A stretch of 64,000 nt of DNA, taken from Catenovulum agarivorans DS-2. GTDB lineage: Bacteria > Pseudomonadota > Gammaproteobacteria > Enterobacterales > Alteromonadaceae. Both the position numbers and the translations under genes were made by a program. Where the stretch lies: positions 62,001-126,000 of the forward strand of contig NZ_ARZY01000004.1 of NCBI RefSeq assembly GCF_000568405.1. Direction: 5' to 3'. This document shows, piece after piece, positions 1 through 9,578 of this stretch. The notes beneath the pieces were generated by a model, which worked only from the letters and a program-made list of their open reading frames with translations, was not told the DNA's origin and did not search any database. Position 1 is the stretch's first letter. Every line of letters starts with the position of its first letter.

Positions 1-2607
1 ACAATTGAGGTTGGGTCATTACGTCCGGTTGCTTATGGTAAAGAAGAAACCGTGGTTGAAGTAACAGGGGTATATAACCAAGGTGCTGATCATGTTGATG
101 GGTTTAGCCCATACGGTAAAAAGTTTTTGCTTTCAACGGTGCAAAAAACTGAATTGGGTGATGGCCACTTAGGTTACACATTAGGTTTAACTTATTCTGA
201 CTCGTCAAATCCAGAAGAAATTTACACTTCAAGCTCTACCCTAAATATGTGTGGCTTGAGAAATGCTGACGGTTCTGACATCGGTGGAACGGTAGTTTGT
301 GACGCACGAGCTGGTCGTGGTAGTGATCATGTGATTTTACCAGAGCGTGATGTGGAAGCATCAAAACAAGCATTTGCACAATATGATCCAACCAGTTTGT
401 TTATGATCCCGAACAGCTTCACTTACCGAAGCATCGAAGATGAAGATGAGCGTAAGGGGATTGTCACGGCGATTCAATATACGCCAAATGAACATTGGGA
501 TTTCAACCTGGATGCTGTCTATTCAAAACTTGAGTATGTTGAACATCGTCATGAGTTAGCCGTATCTAACGCGCGTGACCAACACGATGCAGATGACATG
601 ATCATCAATGATGAAGGTGCACTTGTATATTATAAAGGCCTGTCTGATTTACAATTACTAGGCGAGCGTCGTAGTCAGCTAGATGAATATACCGGGTGGG
701 GGTTAAAAACTACCTATACGCCTAATACCGATTTAAAAGTTGAACTAGATGTATCTTACTCTGATTCAGAACGCTATCGTTTACGCCACAGAACCAGAGT
801 TGAAACTGGTGAATCAGGGGTAGAGCCAAGTTACACTTGGGATCGTCGTTCTACTTTAGTGCCTTCTTTTGGTTTAAATGATGCAAACGGTAATGCACCA
901 TGGGAAGAAGGGTACGATAGCAATAACGTGCCATTTGACCTATCCAGTGTTGAAGACTGGAGCAACGAAATCGACCGTCTACGTTACTATCGCGAACATG
1001 AAGACCGTAAAGACACTATTTACGCAGCCCGGCTAGACGTTGACTATTATATTGGTGGCAGCTTTATCGAAAGCATAAAAACTGGTGTGCGCTTGTCTGA
1101 AGAAACTATGTTAGTCGACAATGACACTCGTTTTACAAAAGATATGAGGGGCGAGCCTTCAAATATTGAGTGGGATTCGCAAAATGATGATGCGACCGAT
1201 GCCAATGGTAACTTGATTGTTGATACTTTATTAGATGAGGTAGCCACTCATTGTATTAGTGAGTTCAACAATAGCGACTTTTTTGCTGACCAAGACGGTT
1301 CAGGTTCAGGTGCATACCCAATGTTAGACGGTGAATGTACGGTTGCACAAATGTATGACAGAGACACAGCTGACCCTGCAAGTCGCCGTTATGTTGATAT
1401 TGGTGAAAACCCAAATACGCGTAGTTCTGGTGACGTTGATGCAACAGAAACGGTTAGTGCGGCATATATTATGGCTAACTATCGCAGCGAATTAGCTGGT
1501 TTACCGATTGAAGGTAACTTTGGTGTGCGTGCTGTGCATACAGAGATTGAATCGTTAAGCTGGAATCGTGGGCTCGAAATTGTGCCAAATGGTGCACCTG
1601 ATCCAGATACAGGCATTCAAGCATATGAATTGACCGAAGCATCTGTCAGTGATGGCTCATCGGATGTGCTCAAATCGAATAATTTACGTTGGTTGCCAAG
1701 TGCCACGTTAATCATGCATTTAAATGATGAAGTGATGTTACGTTTAGCCGGTTATCGTTCAATGTCGCGAGTGGCATTACAAGATATGGGCGCAGGTCGT
1801 AATTTTGTTATGGATGATGCTGAATCAAACACAGTGAATATCAATGTTGAAGACGGTAAGATCACCAATATTGATCAAGTTTCTGGGTTGGTTACTGAGG
1901 TTACTGGTGGTAATCCAGCGGTTAAACCATTGATGTCGTGGAATGGTGATGTATCGTTAGAGTGGTATCCAAGTGAAGATGCATATTTGAGCTTAGCTTA
2001 CTACTGGAAACGCTTTAATGCGGTATTAGGTTCATCTCCAGTTAATGAAGAAATTAATGTTGCATTTGGTGGTGATGACTATTCAATTGAGCGTCGCGTA
2101 GCGGTAAATGATGTACTAGACCAAGATTCAACCATTAATGGTATTGAAATCTCGGCACAAAAACACTTTAGTGAATTACCAGCGCCATTTGATGGAATTG
2201 GGGTTAAAGCTGCATATAACTACGCAGATTCTGATTATGAGCGTCAAGACCCAAGATATCCTGGTTTCTTAGCGCCTGCGAATATGTGGGGTAACTCTAA
2301 AGAAACAGGCTCTGCTTCTGTGTACTGGGATTTCGACAAGTTATCGCTACGCGTGTTGTACAAATTCCGCTCTAAGTACTATCAGCCGAGCAATTTATTT
2401 GACGAACGCTCAAACAGATATGTATTGGATACTGAATACTTAGATTTCAGTGCGAAATACAAAATCAACAAAACTTTCTCAGTTAGCTTAAAAGCGCTGA
2501 ACTTGTTAAATGAACCTCAGGTGCAAGTTCGTGGTGTAGATTCAAACATCCATGAAATTTCATCTACTGGCTCTAAATTCTTCTTAGCGTTAAAAGCTAA
2601 GTTTTAA
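1..2607 (+). CDS. TonB-dependent receptor, 5' end outside window
   Basis: The frame is open from base 1, so the visible 868 residues are the C-terminal part of a longer protein; the GTG at 52 is an internal codon and not a start. The visible part is rich in alternating hydrophobic/polar strands with Asp/Asn/Tyr-rich loops and ends in an outer-membrane barrel signature (ALKAKF, terminal Phe). This fits the large TonB-dependent receptors of Alteromonadales and Xanthomonas/Caulobacter that import oligosaccharides across the outer membrane using TonB energy. The plug domain and TonB box would lie upstream. A strong terminator follows, then a PL6 lyase and KdgF, so alginate or uronate oligomers are the likely ligand (inference from context). 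Family call is firm; substrate is not. Confidence 0.88.
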   Translation, partial: TIEVGSLRPVAYGKEETVVEVTGVYNQGADHVDGFSPYGKKFLLSTVQKTELGDGHLGYTLGLTYSDSSNPEEIYTSSSTLNMCGLRNADGSDIGGTVVCDARAGRGSDHVILPERDVEASKQAFAQYDPTSLFMIPNSFTYRSIEDEDERKGIVTAIQYTPNEHWDFNLDAVYSKLEYVEHRHELAVSNARDQHDADDMIINDEGALVYYKGLSDLQLLGERRSQLDEYTGWGLKTTYTPNTDLKVELDVSYSDSERYRLRHRTRVETGESGVEPSYTWDRRSTLVPSFGLNDANGNAPWEEGYDSNNVPFDLSSVEDWSNEIDRLRYYREHEDRKDTIYAARLDVDYYIGGSFIESIKTGVRLSEETMLVDNDTRFTKDMRGEPSNIEWDSQNDDATDANGNLIVDTLLDEVATHCISEFNNSDFFADQDGSGSGAYPMLDGECTVAQMYDRDTADPASRRYVDIGENPNTRSSGDVDATETVSAAYIMANYRSELAGLPIEGNFGVRAVHTEIESLSWNRGLEIVPNGAPDPDTGIQAYELTEASVSDGSSDVLKSNNLRWLPSATLIMHLNDEVMLRLAGYRSMSRVALQDMGAGRNFVMDDAESNTVNINVEDGKITNIDQVSGLVTEVTGGNPAVKPLMSWNGDVSLEWYPSEDAYLSLAYYWKRFNAVLGSSPVNEEINVAFGGDDYSIERRVAVNDVLDQDSTINGIEISAQKHFSELPAPFDGIGVKAAYNYADSDYERQDPRYPGFLAPANMWGNSKETGSASVYWDFDKLSLRVLYKFRSKYYQPSNLFDERSNRYVLDTEYLDFSAKYKINKTFSVSLKALNLLNEPQVQVRGVDSNIHEISSTGSKFFLALKAKF

Positions 2608-2628
2608 TCAGTAAAGGTTGGTTCTTCA

Positions 2629-2672
2629 GCGGAACATTCCATTTGCCTACTTGCGAATGTTCCGCTTTTTTT
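2629..2672 (+). terminator. Rho-independent terminator after the TonB receptor gene
   Basis: A perfect 11-bp stem (GCGGAACATTC at 2629-2639 pairs with GAATGTTCCGC at 2655-2665) is followed by seven T residues at 2666-2672. It ends 15 bases before the lyase start, so it probably separates or attenuates transcription between receptor and catabolic genes. Confidence 0.85.
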
Positions 2673-2687
2673 AACGGTGGCGCTTAT

Positions 2688-4901
2688 ATGAAAAATACCC
2701 GAAATCTCTACAGTTTATCTGCTATTGGTTGTGCAACTTTATTTGCAACTAGTGCTTACGCAGAAACTTATTTAGTCAAAACCATTGCCGACTATGAGCA
2801 TGTGGCAAAGCAGCTTGTAGCAGGTGACGAAGTTGTGTTGGCTAATGGACGCTGGGAAAACTTTGAAATTGTTTTACGTGGACAAGGTACCAAAGACGAA
2901 CCAATCACTTTACGTGCTCAAACTAAAGGCAAAGTTTTGATTACCGGCCAATCGAATTTACGAATGGCAGGCGAATACTTGGTGGTAAAAGGTTTGGTTT
3001 TTACCCAAGGTTATACACCAAGTCCTGAAGTTATTTCTTTTAGAATTAATCAGCAACAACTCGCTAATAACAGTCGTGTAACAGAAACTGTTATCGATGA
3101 GTTTAGTAACCCTGACAGGTTTGAATCTGACTATTGGGTTGCTTTGTATGGCAAAAATAACCGTTTTGACCATAACTACTTAGCGGGTAAACGCAACCGA
3201 GGCGTTACTTTAGCTGTCAGGCTAGATAGCGAAGAAAGCCGCGAAAATAACCATTTAATTGACCACAACTATTTTGGCTATCGCCCTGTATTCGGTTCAA
3301 ATGGCGGTGAAACATTACGAGTAGGTACCAGCCACTTCTCAATGTTTGACTCTCTGACTACCATTGACTCTAACTACTTTGAAAATTGTGATGGTGAAGT
3401 CGAAATTATTTCGATTAAATCTGGCAAAAACCGAATCACTAACAACGTATTCGACCGTTCTAAAGGTACGCTTACTTTGCGTCACGGCAACGGCAATCAG
3501 GTTGAATCTAATGTGTTTTTTGGCCACGGTGTAGAACACACAGGTGGGATCCGAATTATCAATCAAGACCAGGTGGTTAAAAATAACTACTTAGAAGGTT
3601 TAACAGGCTACCGCTTTGGCGCTGGTTTCACTGTGATGAATGGGGTGCCAAACTCTCCGGTTAACCGTTATATGCCTGTGAAAAACGCCCAAATCGAAAA
3701 CAATACTTTTGTTGATTTAGATTTTATTGAAATTGGTGCCGGTGCTGATGCTGAACGCAGTCAAGCGCCAAGCGACTCAACTTTTGCGAACAATTTTATT
3801 TACAATCAATCAGCTAAAAACTTAGTAACAGTGCATTCAGATGCCTCTGGTATTGAGTTTATTAACAACCCTGCGGTCAACGTAACTAGTCGCGCTGTGC
3901 CACTTAACAACATGGCTAAAGATAAAGTGACAGTTAAGCGTGCTGACAATGGGTTAATTTACCCTCAAAAATTATCAGATGTTGGTGTTGAGCGTCAGTT
4001 GCAGGTGTTAAACAAGGCAGATGTAGGCCCAAGTTGGTATGGCAAAAAATCGGCTTTTACCAAATTTGATTCTGGCAAAGTTGTTCAAGTCAAAGCGGGT
4101 GAAAACACTCTGTTTGATGCAATTGCCGCGGCAAAAGATGGCGACATATTAGAACTTTCGGCTGGTAATTATCCATCGCCAAAAATTATCTTTTTAGATA
4201 AAACCATTACGGTCAAAGCTAAAAAAGGTGCCGATGTAACCATTCTACCGATGCGCAGTACCTTTTTAGAAATTCAAAACAATGGCTCGCTGAAAATGAT
4301 AGGCGTGACTATTGCTGGCGATGCTGCACCTGATTACAAAGGTAATACCATTTTTAGAACACTCAAATCTGGTATGTATAAAAACTTTCGTTTAGTGCTT
4401 GACCAGATGGTTGTCCGAGACCTAGATATTAATGGTTTCTACAACATATTTGATGCTGGTTATCGCAGCCTTGCAGACACTGTTTCTATTACCAATTCCG
4501 AGTTTAAAAACATCACTGGTGATGTACTGCGTCTGAATAAAGAAACGGATGATCTAGGTGTATTTAATGCAGATCATGTTGTATTGCTCAACAATACATT
4601 TAGCAATATTCAGGGCACATTGGTTCGCTTGTATCGCGGTGGACGTGATGAAAGTACCTTTGGACCACATTTAAATATGCAGAATAATCAAGTTATTAAT
4701 GTCGGCACAGGTAAAAATAACAAAGGTGGATTAGCACTTGAGTTATTAGGTGTTCAAGAAATGCATATTAAAAACAACCAGTTTAAACAGTCTGCCAGCG
4801 TGCAATTGGTCACTCAAGTGGGTGAACCAAAAGTTTCAATTGAAAATAATCAACTGGTTGGCACTGCAAAGTTTGATATTTCGGTGACACCATCGAAATA
4901 A
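2688..4901 (+). CDS. Polysaccharide lyase family 6, probable alginate lyase
   Basis: Secreted 737-residue enzyme expected to cleave alginate by beta-elimination, giving unsaturated uronates. The ATG at 2688 is chosen because GGTGG lies just upstream and a signal peptide follows directly (cut after SAYA, residue 25); the in-frame TTG at 2643 lies inside the preceding terminator. The sequence is full of short beta-helix rungs with Asn ladders (for example NNHLIDHNYFGYRP and ITNNVFDRS). The PL6 catalytic pair is visible as Lys244 (SIKSGKN) and Arg265 (TLRHGNGN), 21 residues apart, the same spacing as Lys250/Arg271 of chondroitinase B. A second beta-helix region fills about residues 450-737, a two-domain form known from exo-acting PL6 alginate lyases such as AlyGC. 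Chondroitin lyase activity is the alternative, but the kdgF/kdgK neighbours favour alginate. Confidence 0.88.
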   Translation: MKNTRNLYSLSAIGCATLFATSAYAETYLVKTIADYEHVAKQLVAGDEVVLANGRWENFEIVLRGQGTKDEPITLRAQTKGKVLITGQSNLRMAGEYLVVKGLVFTQGYTPSPEVISFRINQQQLANNSRVTETVIDEFSNPDRFESDYWVALYGKNNRFDHNYLAGKRNRGVTLAVRLDSEESRENNHLIDHNYFGYRPVFGSNGGETLRVGTSHFSMFDSLTTIDSNYFENCDGEVEIISIKSGKNRITNNVFDRSKGTLTLRHGNGNQVESNVFFGHGVEHTGGIRIINQDQVVKNNYLEGLTGYRFGAGFTVMNGVPNSPVNRYMPVKNAQIENNTFVDLDFIEIGAGADAERSQAPSDSTFANNFIYNQSAKNLVTVHSDASGIEFINNPAVNVTSRAVPLNNMAKDKVTVKRADNGLIYPQKLSDVGVERQLQVLNKADVGPSWYGKKSAFTKFDSGKVVQVKAGENTLFDAIAAAKDGDILELSAGNYPSPKIIFLDKTITVKAKKGADVTILPMRSTFLEIQNNGSLKMIGVTIAGDAAPDYKGNTIFRTLKSGMYKNFRLVLDQMVVRDLDINGFYNIFDAGYRSLADTVSITNSEFKNITGDVLRLNKETDDLGVFNADHVVLLNNTFSNIQGTLVRLYRGGRDESTFGPHLNMQNNQVINVGTGKNNKGGLALELLGVQEMHIKNNQFKQSASVQLVTQVGEPKVSIENNQLVGTAKFDISVTPSK

Positions 4902-4916
4902 CCCGAATCGTAAGTC

Positions 4917-4985
4917 TGACCTTGATTTACGGTAGTCGTGTAGCGCAAGGATGCGCGCCTGTTTTAACTAAATAGGCAAAGGTCA
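4917..4985 (+). other. Structured leader between PL6 gene and kdgF
   Basis: TGACCTT (4917-4923) and AAGGTCA (4979-4985) can pair and enclose a small hairpin GCGCA-AGGA-TGCGC (4943-4956). There is no T run, so it is not an obvious terminator. It may be an mRNA-processing or stability element inside the operon. The words TAGTCGT and CAAGGATG in it recur in the kdgK-tpiA gap. Confidence 0.35.
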
Positions 4986-5027
4986 GCAAGAGTATTTAAA
5001 TATTCGAATTAAAGTATGAGGTATCCC

Positions 5028-5363
5028 ATGACACAGAGTGAACGTTTCGTAAAAGCTGAAAATGTACAAGTTGAAGATTTAGGTGGCGGCGTGAAACGCC
5101 AAATTTTGGGTTACAACCACGAGATTATGGTTGTTAAAGTTTGGTTTGAAAAAGGCGCAGAGGGATACCGTCATCAGCACCCTCATTCACAATCAACTTA
5201 TGTTGAAAGTGGTGTATTTGATGTATTTATTAATGGTGAAGTACAGCGTTTAAAAGCAGGTGACGGTTTTTATATTCCACCTGAAGAATTGCACGGTGCT
5301 GTGTGCATTGAGGCGGGTGTGTTAATTGACACCTTTAGTCCAGTTCGTGAAGATTTCCTGTGA
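5028..5363 (+). CDS. kdgF: KdgF-like cupin, unsaturated uronate linearisation
   Basis: Small single-domain cupin of 111 residues. KdgF proteins convert the cyclic 4,5-unsaturated monouronate released by alginate or pectin lyases to the open-chain keto form (DEH/DKI). The metal-binding cupin motif is clear: His49, His51, Gln55 in RHQHPHSQ, then His89 in PPEELHG. An Asp (Asp101, in DTFSPVREDF) sits where the family has its proposed catalytic acid. The ATG at 5028 is preferred to the one at 5016 because GAGG (5019-5022) sits at a good distance before it. The gene lies 8 bases before the transporter gene and is clearly co-transcribed. Cytoplasmic, no signal peptide. Confidence 0.9.
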   Translation: MTQSERFVKAENVQVEDLGGGVKRQILGYNHEIMVVKVWFEKGAEGYRHQHPHSQSTYVESGVFDVFINGEVQRLKAGDGFYIPPEELHGAVCIEAGVLIDTFSPVREDFL

Positions 5364-5371
5364 GGTGAAAG

Positions 5372-6652
5372 ATGTTTATTAACCGACTAAGATGGGCTGT
5401 TATCGCCTTAATCGCATTAGCAACCGTAATCAACTATATCGACCGTTCTGCGTTAGCGGTTATGTGGCCAAGTATCGCCGAAGATGTTGGCTTGGATAAG
5501 TCCGACTACGCCAACATTATGACCGTATTTATGATTTCTTATGCAATCGGTCAAGGTGTTTTTGGTGGTTTATTTGATAAATTAGGCGCACGTATTGGTT
5601 TCACCTTATCAATTGGTGTTTGGTCAATTGCAACTATCTTGCATGGTATCGCTACTACAGTAACGTCTTTTTCAATATTCCGTTTTTTACTCGGCTTTAG
5701 TGAAGCTGGTAACTGGCCTGGTGCAACTAAAGTTAATGCTGAATGGTTCCCAGTTAAAGAACGTGCGTTAGCGCAGGGTATCTTTAATGCTGGCGCGTCA
5801 ATTGGTTCTATTATCGCTCCACCATTAATTGCTGCTTTGTATGCCTTTATCGGTTGGGAAGCAACCTTCTTCGTGATTGGTGGTGTTGGTTTATTTTGGT
5901 TAATTCCTTGGTTGTATTTATACAAAGGTACACCGAGCGAAAGCCCGTTAATTGCAGAAGCTGAACGTCAGTACATTTTACAAGGTCAGCAAGCTGAAAG
6001 AGACGCTGCTGGAGCGGAAGAAGAATATGTACCTTCATATCGCCAACTACTCAGCCATAAACAGGCGTGGAGTGTAATCGCTGCTCGTTTCTTTGTTGAT
6101 CCAGTATGGTGGTTATTTGTTGCTTGGTTGCCATTGTATTTAAACGAAAGATTTGGTTTTGATGTTAAACAAATTGGCGCTTTCTCTTGGGTTCCGTATG
6201 TTGGTGCTATGGTGGGTGCTTTATTAGGTGGTTACTTATCAGGCCGATTAATTGGCAATGGTTGGTCAGTAAATCGTGCTCGCCGTACGGTAATCGGTTT
6301 TGGTTGTGCATTTATGTTACCAGCATTGTTAGCGACGATTTATGCTGACACGCCAACTATGGCTGTGACCCTTATTGCATTTATTTTATTTGGTTTCCAA
6401 GTGGTAATTGGCAATATTCAAACCTTACCAAGTGATTATTTCTCGGGTAAAACGGTTGGTTCGTTAGCTGGTTTATCTGGTTCAAGCGCGGTGCTAAGTG
6501 TCATTGTGGTTACTCAGTTGGTGCCTGTTTTATCTGCGGGTGGTAACTATTCAGTGGTATTTGGCTTAGCTGCAACCTTTGTACCTTTGTGTTTTATCTC
6601 TGTATTACTTGGCGGCAAAATTAAAAGAGTGGCCAAAAAAGGGGCTAAATAA
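5372..6652 (+). CDS. MFS transporter, hexuronate/DEH type (ExuT-like)
   Basis: Twelve-helix major facilitator of 426 residues, in the anion:cation symporter branch that includes ExuT and other hexuronate carriers. Seen features: the TM1 motif INYIDRSALAVMWPSI, the loop 2-3 motif GGLFDKLGARIG, and FRFLLGFSEAGNWPGATK, characteristic of this subfamily. It should bring unsaturated or keto-deoxy uronates across the inner membrane by H+ symport. GAGGTGAAAG provides its ribosome site, and its stop overlaps the kdgK start by one base, so the two are translationally coupled. Exact substrate (DEH versus glucuronate-type) is inferred from neighbours. Confidence 0.85.
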   Translation: MFINRLRWAVIALIALATVINYIDRSALAVMWPSIAEDVGLDKSDYANIMTVFMISYAIGQGVFGGLFDKLGARIGFTLSIGVWSIATILHGIATTVTSFSIFRFLLGFSEAGNWPGATKVNAEWFPVKERALAQGIFNAGASIGSIIAPPLIAALYAFIGWEATFFVIGGVGLFWLIPWLYLYKGTPSESPLIAEAERQYILQGQQAERDAAGAEEEYVPSYRQLLSHKQAWSVIAARFFVDPVWWLFVAWLPLYLNERFGFDVKQIGAFSWVPYVGAMVGALLGGYLSGRLIGNGWSVNRARRTVIGFGCAFMLPALLATIYADTPTMAVTLIAFILFGFQVVIGNIQTLPSDYFSGKTVGSLAGLSGSSAVLSVIVVTQLVPVLSAGGNYSVVFGLAATFVPLCFISVLLGGKIKRVAKKGAK

Positions 6653-7599
6653 TGAGTCAGTTTGTAGCTTTCGGTGAGTGTATGATTGAGCTTTCTTCTC
6701 GCGAAGGCTCACTTCACCAAGGTTTTGGTGGTGATGTTTTTAATACCTGTGTGTATTTAAAACGTACATTCAAATATATCGACAGCGGTTTGTTAACCGC
6801 TGTTGGTCAAGACTTGCAAAGTGAGCAAATGGTCGCAACCTTTGCTCGCGAGCAACTCAATATTCAAAATGTGTTGCGTCATCCACAGTTGATCCCAGGT
6901 TTATATTGGATCCACAACGATGAAGTAGGTGAAAAAATATTCAACTACTGGCGCGATAACTCGGCGGCTAAACGTACTATTGAGTTGGTTAATGCAAGTA
7001 ATATTCAATCATTAGGCTCAGCAGATATTTTCTTCTTTTCTGGAATTTCGTTAGCGATTTTACCGAAAGAAGATCAAGCTAAGTTTTTTGACTTGTTGAA
7101 TCAGTTAAAGAAACAAGGCGTTAAAATTGCGTTCGATCCGAATTACCGACCTAAACTTTGGGCAAATCCACAAGATGCTAAAGATTTGTTCCATCAGTGT
7201 TTTTTACTGTCGGATATTTTATTGCCTGGCGTTGAAGACTTTAGCTTGTTGTATGGCATTGAAGACGAACAAGGTGTGTTAGAGTTTCTTGCTGTTTATG
7301 ACATTAAAGAGTTGGTGCTTAAAAATGGTGCTAAACACGTAACGGTTCAATATAAAAACAAACAAACAGTGGTAACCATTACACCAGTTACCAATGTTGT
7401 TGATACAACATCTGCAGGTGATTCATTTAACGGTGTGTATTTTGGTGCACGGTTAAATGGTTATGACATTGAAACCAGCGTCAAAATGGCCAGCCGTATT
7501 GCTGGTGAAGTTGTGCAACACAAAGGCGCAATCGTTGACGCTGATATATTCTCGAAAAAAGTTAAACAGTTATTTTTGGACTTTGCGCCAGCAAAATAA
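6652..7599 (+). CDS. kdgK: 2-keto-3-deoxygluconate kinase (PfkB family)
   Basis: Cytoplasmic sugar kinase of 315 residues that phosphorylates 2-keto-3-deoxygluconate to KDPG, the step before the Entner-Doudoroff aldolase. It opens with the family-typical FGECMIEL, has FGGDVFNTCVYL for substrate binding, and carries the PfkB signature DTTSAGDSFNG with its catalytic Asp near residue 258. The start codon overlaps the transporter's stop. The KDPG aldolase (eda) and DEH reductase needed to complete the pathway are not in the window. Other PfkB kinases are possible in principle, but the KdgF/uronate-transporter context is decisive. Confidence 0.9.
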   Translation: MSQFVAFGECMIELSSREGSLHQGFGGDVFNTCVYLKRTFKYIDSGLLTAVGQDLQSEQMVATFAREQLNIQNVLRHPQLIPGLYWIHNDEVGEKIFNYWRDNSAAKRTIELVNASNIQSLGSADIFFFSGISLAILPKEDQAKFFDLLNQLKKQGVKIAFDPNYRPKLWANPQDAKDLFHQCFLLSDILLPGVEDFSLLYGIEDEQGVLEFLAVYDIKELVLKNGAKHVTVQYKNKQTVVTITPVTNVVDTTSAGDSFNGVYFGARLNGYDIETSVKMASRIAGEVVQHKGAIVDADIFSKKVKQLFLDFAPAK

Positions 7600-7624
7600 C
7601 ACGCCTTTGCTATTTTAAAAGATA

Positions 7625-7646
7625 TGCCTATTACTAAAAATAGGCA
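7625..7646 (+). other. Hairpin between kdgK and tpiA
   Basis: TGCCTATT (7625-7632) pairs perfectly with AATAGGCA (7639-7646) around a six-base loop. No T run follows at once, so read-through into tpiA is likely; a weak attenuator or RNA stability element is possible. Confidence 0.45.
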
Positions 7647-7709
7647 GACCTACAAGTTAGTAGTCGTACTTTTTACAAGGATGTTCTTTTTTAAAAGGTG
7701 GTTATCACT

Positions 7710-8480
7710 ATGAAAGCTAGAAACCCAATTATTATTGCCAACTGGAAACTGAACGGCGACATAGATTTATTATGCAAGTCAGTTGCTAGTTTTATCCGCA
7801 AATACTTTAAAGCTGATGTTGTAGTTTGCCCTCCGTATATTTATTTACGCGAAATGCTGAGCTTTTTGCAGTATTCAAGTGTTGCAATTGGTAGTCAAAA
7901 CGTCAGTAAATTTGAATCTGGCGCTTACACTGGAGAAACCTCTGCTCAAATGCTCAAAGAGGCTGGTTGTAAGTATTGTTTGATTGGCCATTCTGAACGA
8001 CGTTCAATGTTTCGTGAAAATAATCAGTCATGCAATATCAAGGTAAAAAGTGCGTTAGACAGCGAATTAAAACCCGTATTGTGTATCGGGGAAAATGCTG
8101 AAGAGCGTGATGCGGGCGTCACTCGCGACGTGTTATTTAGACAGTTGAGTGAAGGGCTAGAAGGTATTGAGTTTAATGGCGATGACATTTTGGTTGCTTA
8201 TGAACCCGTTTGGGCGATAGGCACAGGCAATGCGGCATCAGCTGATAACGCAGAAGAAGTTCACTGTTTTATACGTAAAGAAATAAAAGCACTATTTGGT
8301 CGGGATGTCGCTGAAAAAGTACGAATTTTGTACGGTGGCAGCGTAAATAAGACCAATGCAGCACTACTTTTGGAACAAAAAAATATTGATGGTTTGTTAG
8401 TCGGCGGCGCTAGCTTAGACCCATCACACTTTATGGAAATTTGTCAGGTCGCCGATCAATTTTCCCAAAAAACCGAATAA
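7710..8480 (+). CDS. tpiA: Triosephosphate isomerase
   Basis: Interconverts glyceraldehyde-3-phosphate and dihydroxyacetone phosphate. All catalytic parts are visible in the 256-residue protein: Asn11/Lys13 in ANWKLNG, His94 in IGHSERR, Glu165 in AYEPVWAIGTG, and the phosphate loop YGGSVN. The ATG at 7710 is chosen over GTG at 7698 because AGGTGG directly precedes it. It is followed after 15 bases by the aldolase gene and then fbp, so it works in the gluconeogenic direction on GAP released from KDPG. Because Alteromonadales normally have a housekeeping tpiA elsewhere, this is probably a pathway-dedicated second copy (inference). Confidence 0.95.
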   Translation: MKARNPIIIANWKLNGDIDLLCKSVASFIRKYFKADVVVCPPYIYLREMLSFLQYSSVAIGSQNVSKFESGAYTGETSAQMLKEAGCKYCLIGHSERRSMFRENNQSCNIKVKSALDSELKPVLCIGENAEERDAGVTRDVLFRQLSEGLEGIEFNGDDILVAYEPVWAIGTGNAASADNAEEVHCFIRKEIKALFGRDVAEKVRILYGGSVNKTNAALLLEQKNIDGLLVGGASLDPSHFMEICQVADQFSQKTE

Positions 8481-8495
8481 GAGGCTTTACTTATT

Positions 8496-9578
8496 ATGCC
8501 AAGATTATCCAAAAACTATGGTGTATTAACTGGCGATGATGTTTCTAAGTTGTTTGCCATTGCTAAACAAAACTTGTTTGCCATCCCCGCTGTTAACGTG
8601 GTTAATACCAATTCAGTTAACGCAGCTTTAGAAGCTGCAAAAAAAGTTAACTCACCAATTATTATTCAGTTTTCGAATGGTGGCGCTGGCTTTTTTATTG
8701 GCAAAGGCAGCGAGTTAGGCTCTATTGAAGCGTCTATCGCTGGGGCTGTTGCAGGTGCGCATTATGTCAGAGCGGCTGCTGAGCATTATAAAGTGCCAGT
8801 TATTTTACATACAGACCATGCTGCGAAAAAGTTATTACCTTGGATTGATGGTTTATTGGATGCCGGCGAAGAGTACTTTTTAAAACATGGTGAGAGTTTA
8901 TTTAGCTCACACATGATAGATTTGTCTGAAGAATCGTTAAAAGAAAATATTGATACTTGTGCGCAGTATTTGAAACGCATGTACAACATCAAAATGACTT
9001 TGGAAATTGAATTAGGTTGTACAGGCGGCGAAGAAGATGGCGTTGATAATACAGGTATTGATAGCGCCGCTTTGTATACTCAGCCTGAAGATGTTGCATA
9101 TGCGTATCGCAAATTAATTAAGATTAGCGATAGGTTCACCGTAGCTGCGTCATTTGGTAACGTACATGGTGTATACAAACCGGGTAATGTGCGCTTAGAG
9201 CCTGCTATTTTGCGTAATTCTCAAGCTTATTTAGTCGATAATTTTGTGCTTAAGTACAACCCATTAAACTTTGTTTTCCACGGTGGTTCTGGTTCTGATT
9301 TACAAGATATTCGCGATTCTATTGGTTATGGTGTGGTTAAGATGAACATCGATACAGATACCCAATGGGCAACTTGGCAAGGTATTCACCAATATTACTT
9401 AGCTAATGAAGGTTACCTGCAAGGCCAAATAGGTAATCCGGATGGTGACGACAAACCGAACAAAAAATACTACGACCCGAGAGTGTGGTTACGTAAAGGC
9501 GAAGAAAGTATGGCGAAACGTTTAGAGCAGAGTTTTGCTGATTTAAATTGTATCAACCGAAATACCTTGCTTAGATGA
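8496..9578 (+). CDS. fba: Class II fructose-bisphosphate aldolase
   Basis: Zinc-dependent aldolase of 360 residues, the length of E. coli FbaA (class IIA). Condenses DHAP and GAP into fructose-1,6-bisphosphate. Visible active-site elements: LHTDHA (catalytic Asp and zinc His), GNVHGVYKPGNV (second zinc His), VFHGGSGS (third zinc His with the phosphate-binding loop) and KMNIDTDTQ. It sits between tpiA and fbp, overlapping fbp by four bases (ATGA), so the three enzymes are made together. Together they carry triose phosphate up to fructose-6-phosphate. Confidence 0.95.
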   Translation: MPRLSKNYGVLTGDDVSKLFAIAKQNLFAIPAVNVVNTNSVNAALEAAKKVNSPIIIQFSNGGAGFFIGKGSELGSIEASIAGAVAGAHYVRAAAEHYKVPVILHTDHAAKKLLPWIDGLLDAGEEYFLKHGESLFSSHMIDLSEESLKENIDTCAQYLKRMYNIKMTLEIELGCTGGEEDGVDNTGIDSAALYTQPEDVAYAYRKLIKISDRFTVAASFGNVHGVYKPGNVRLEPAILRNSQAYLVDNFVLKYNPLNFVFHGGSGSDLQDIRDSIGYGVVKMNIDTDTQWATWQGIHQYYLANEGYLQGQIGNPDGDDKPNKKYYDPRVWLRKGEESMAKRLEQSFADLNCINRNTLLR

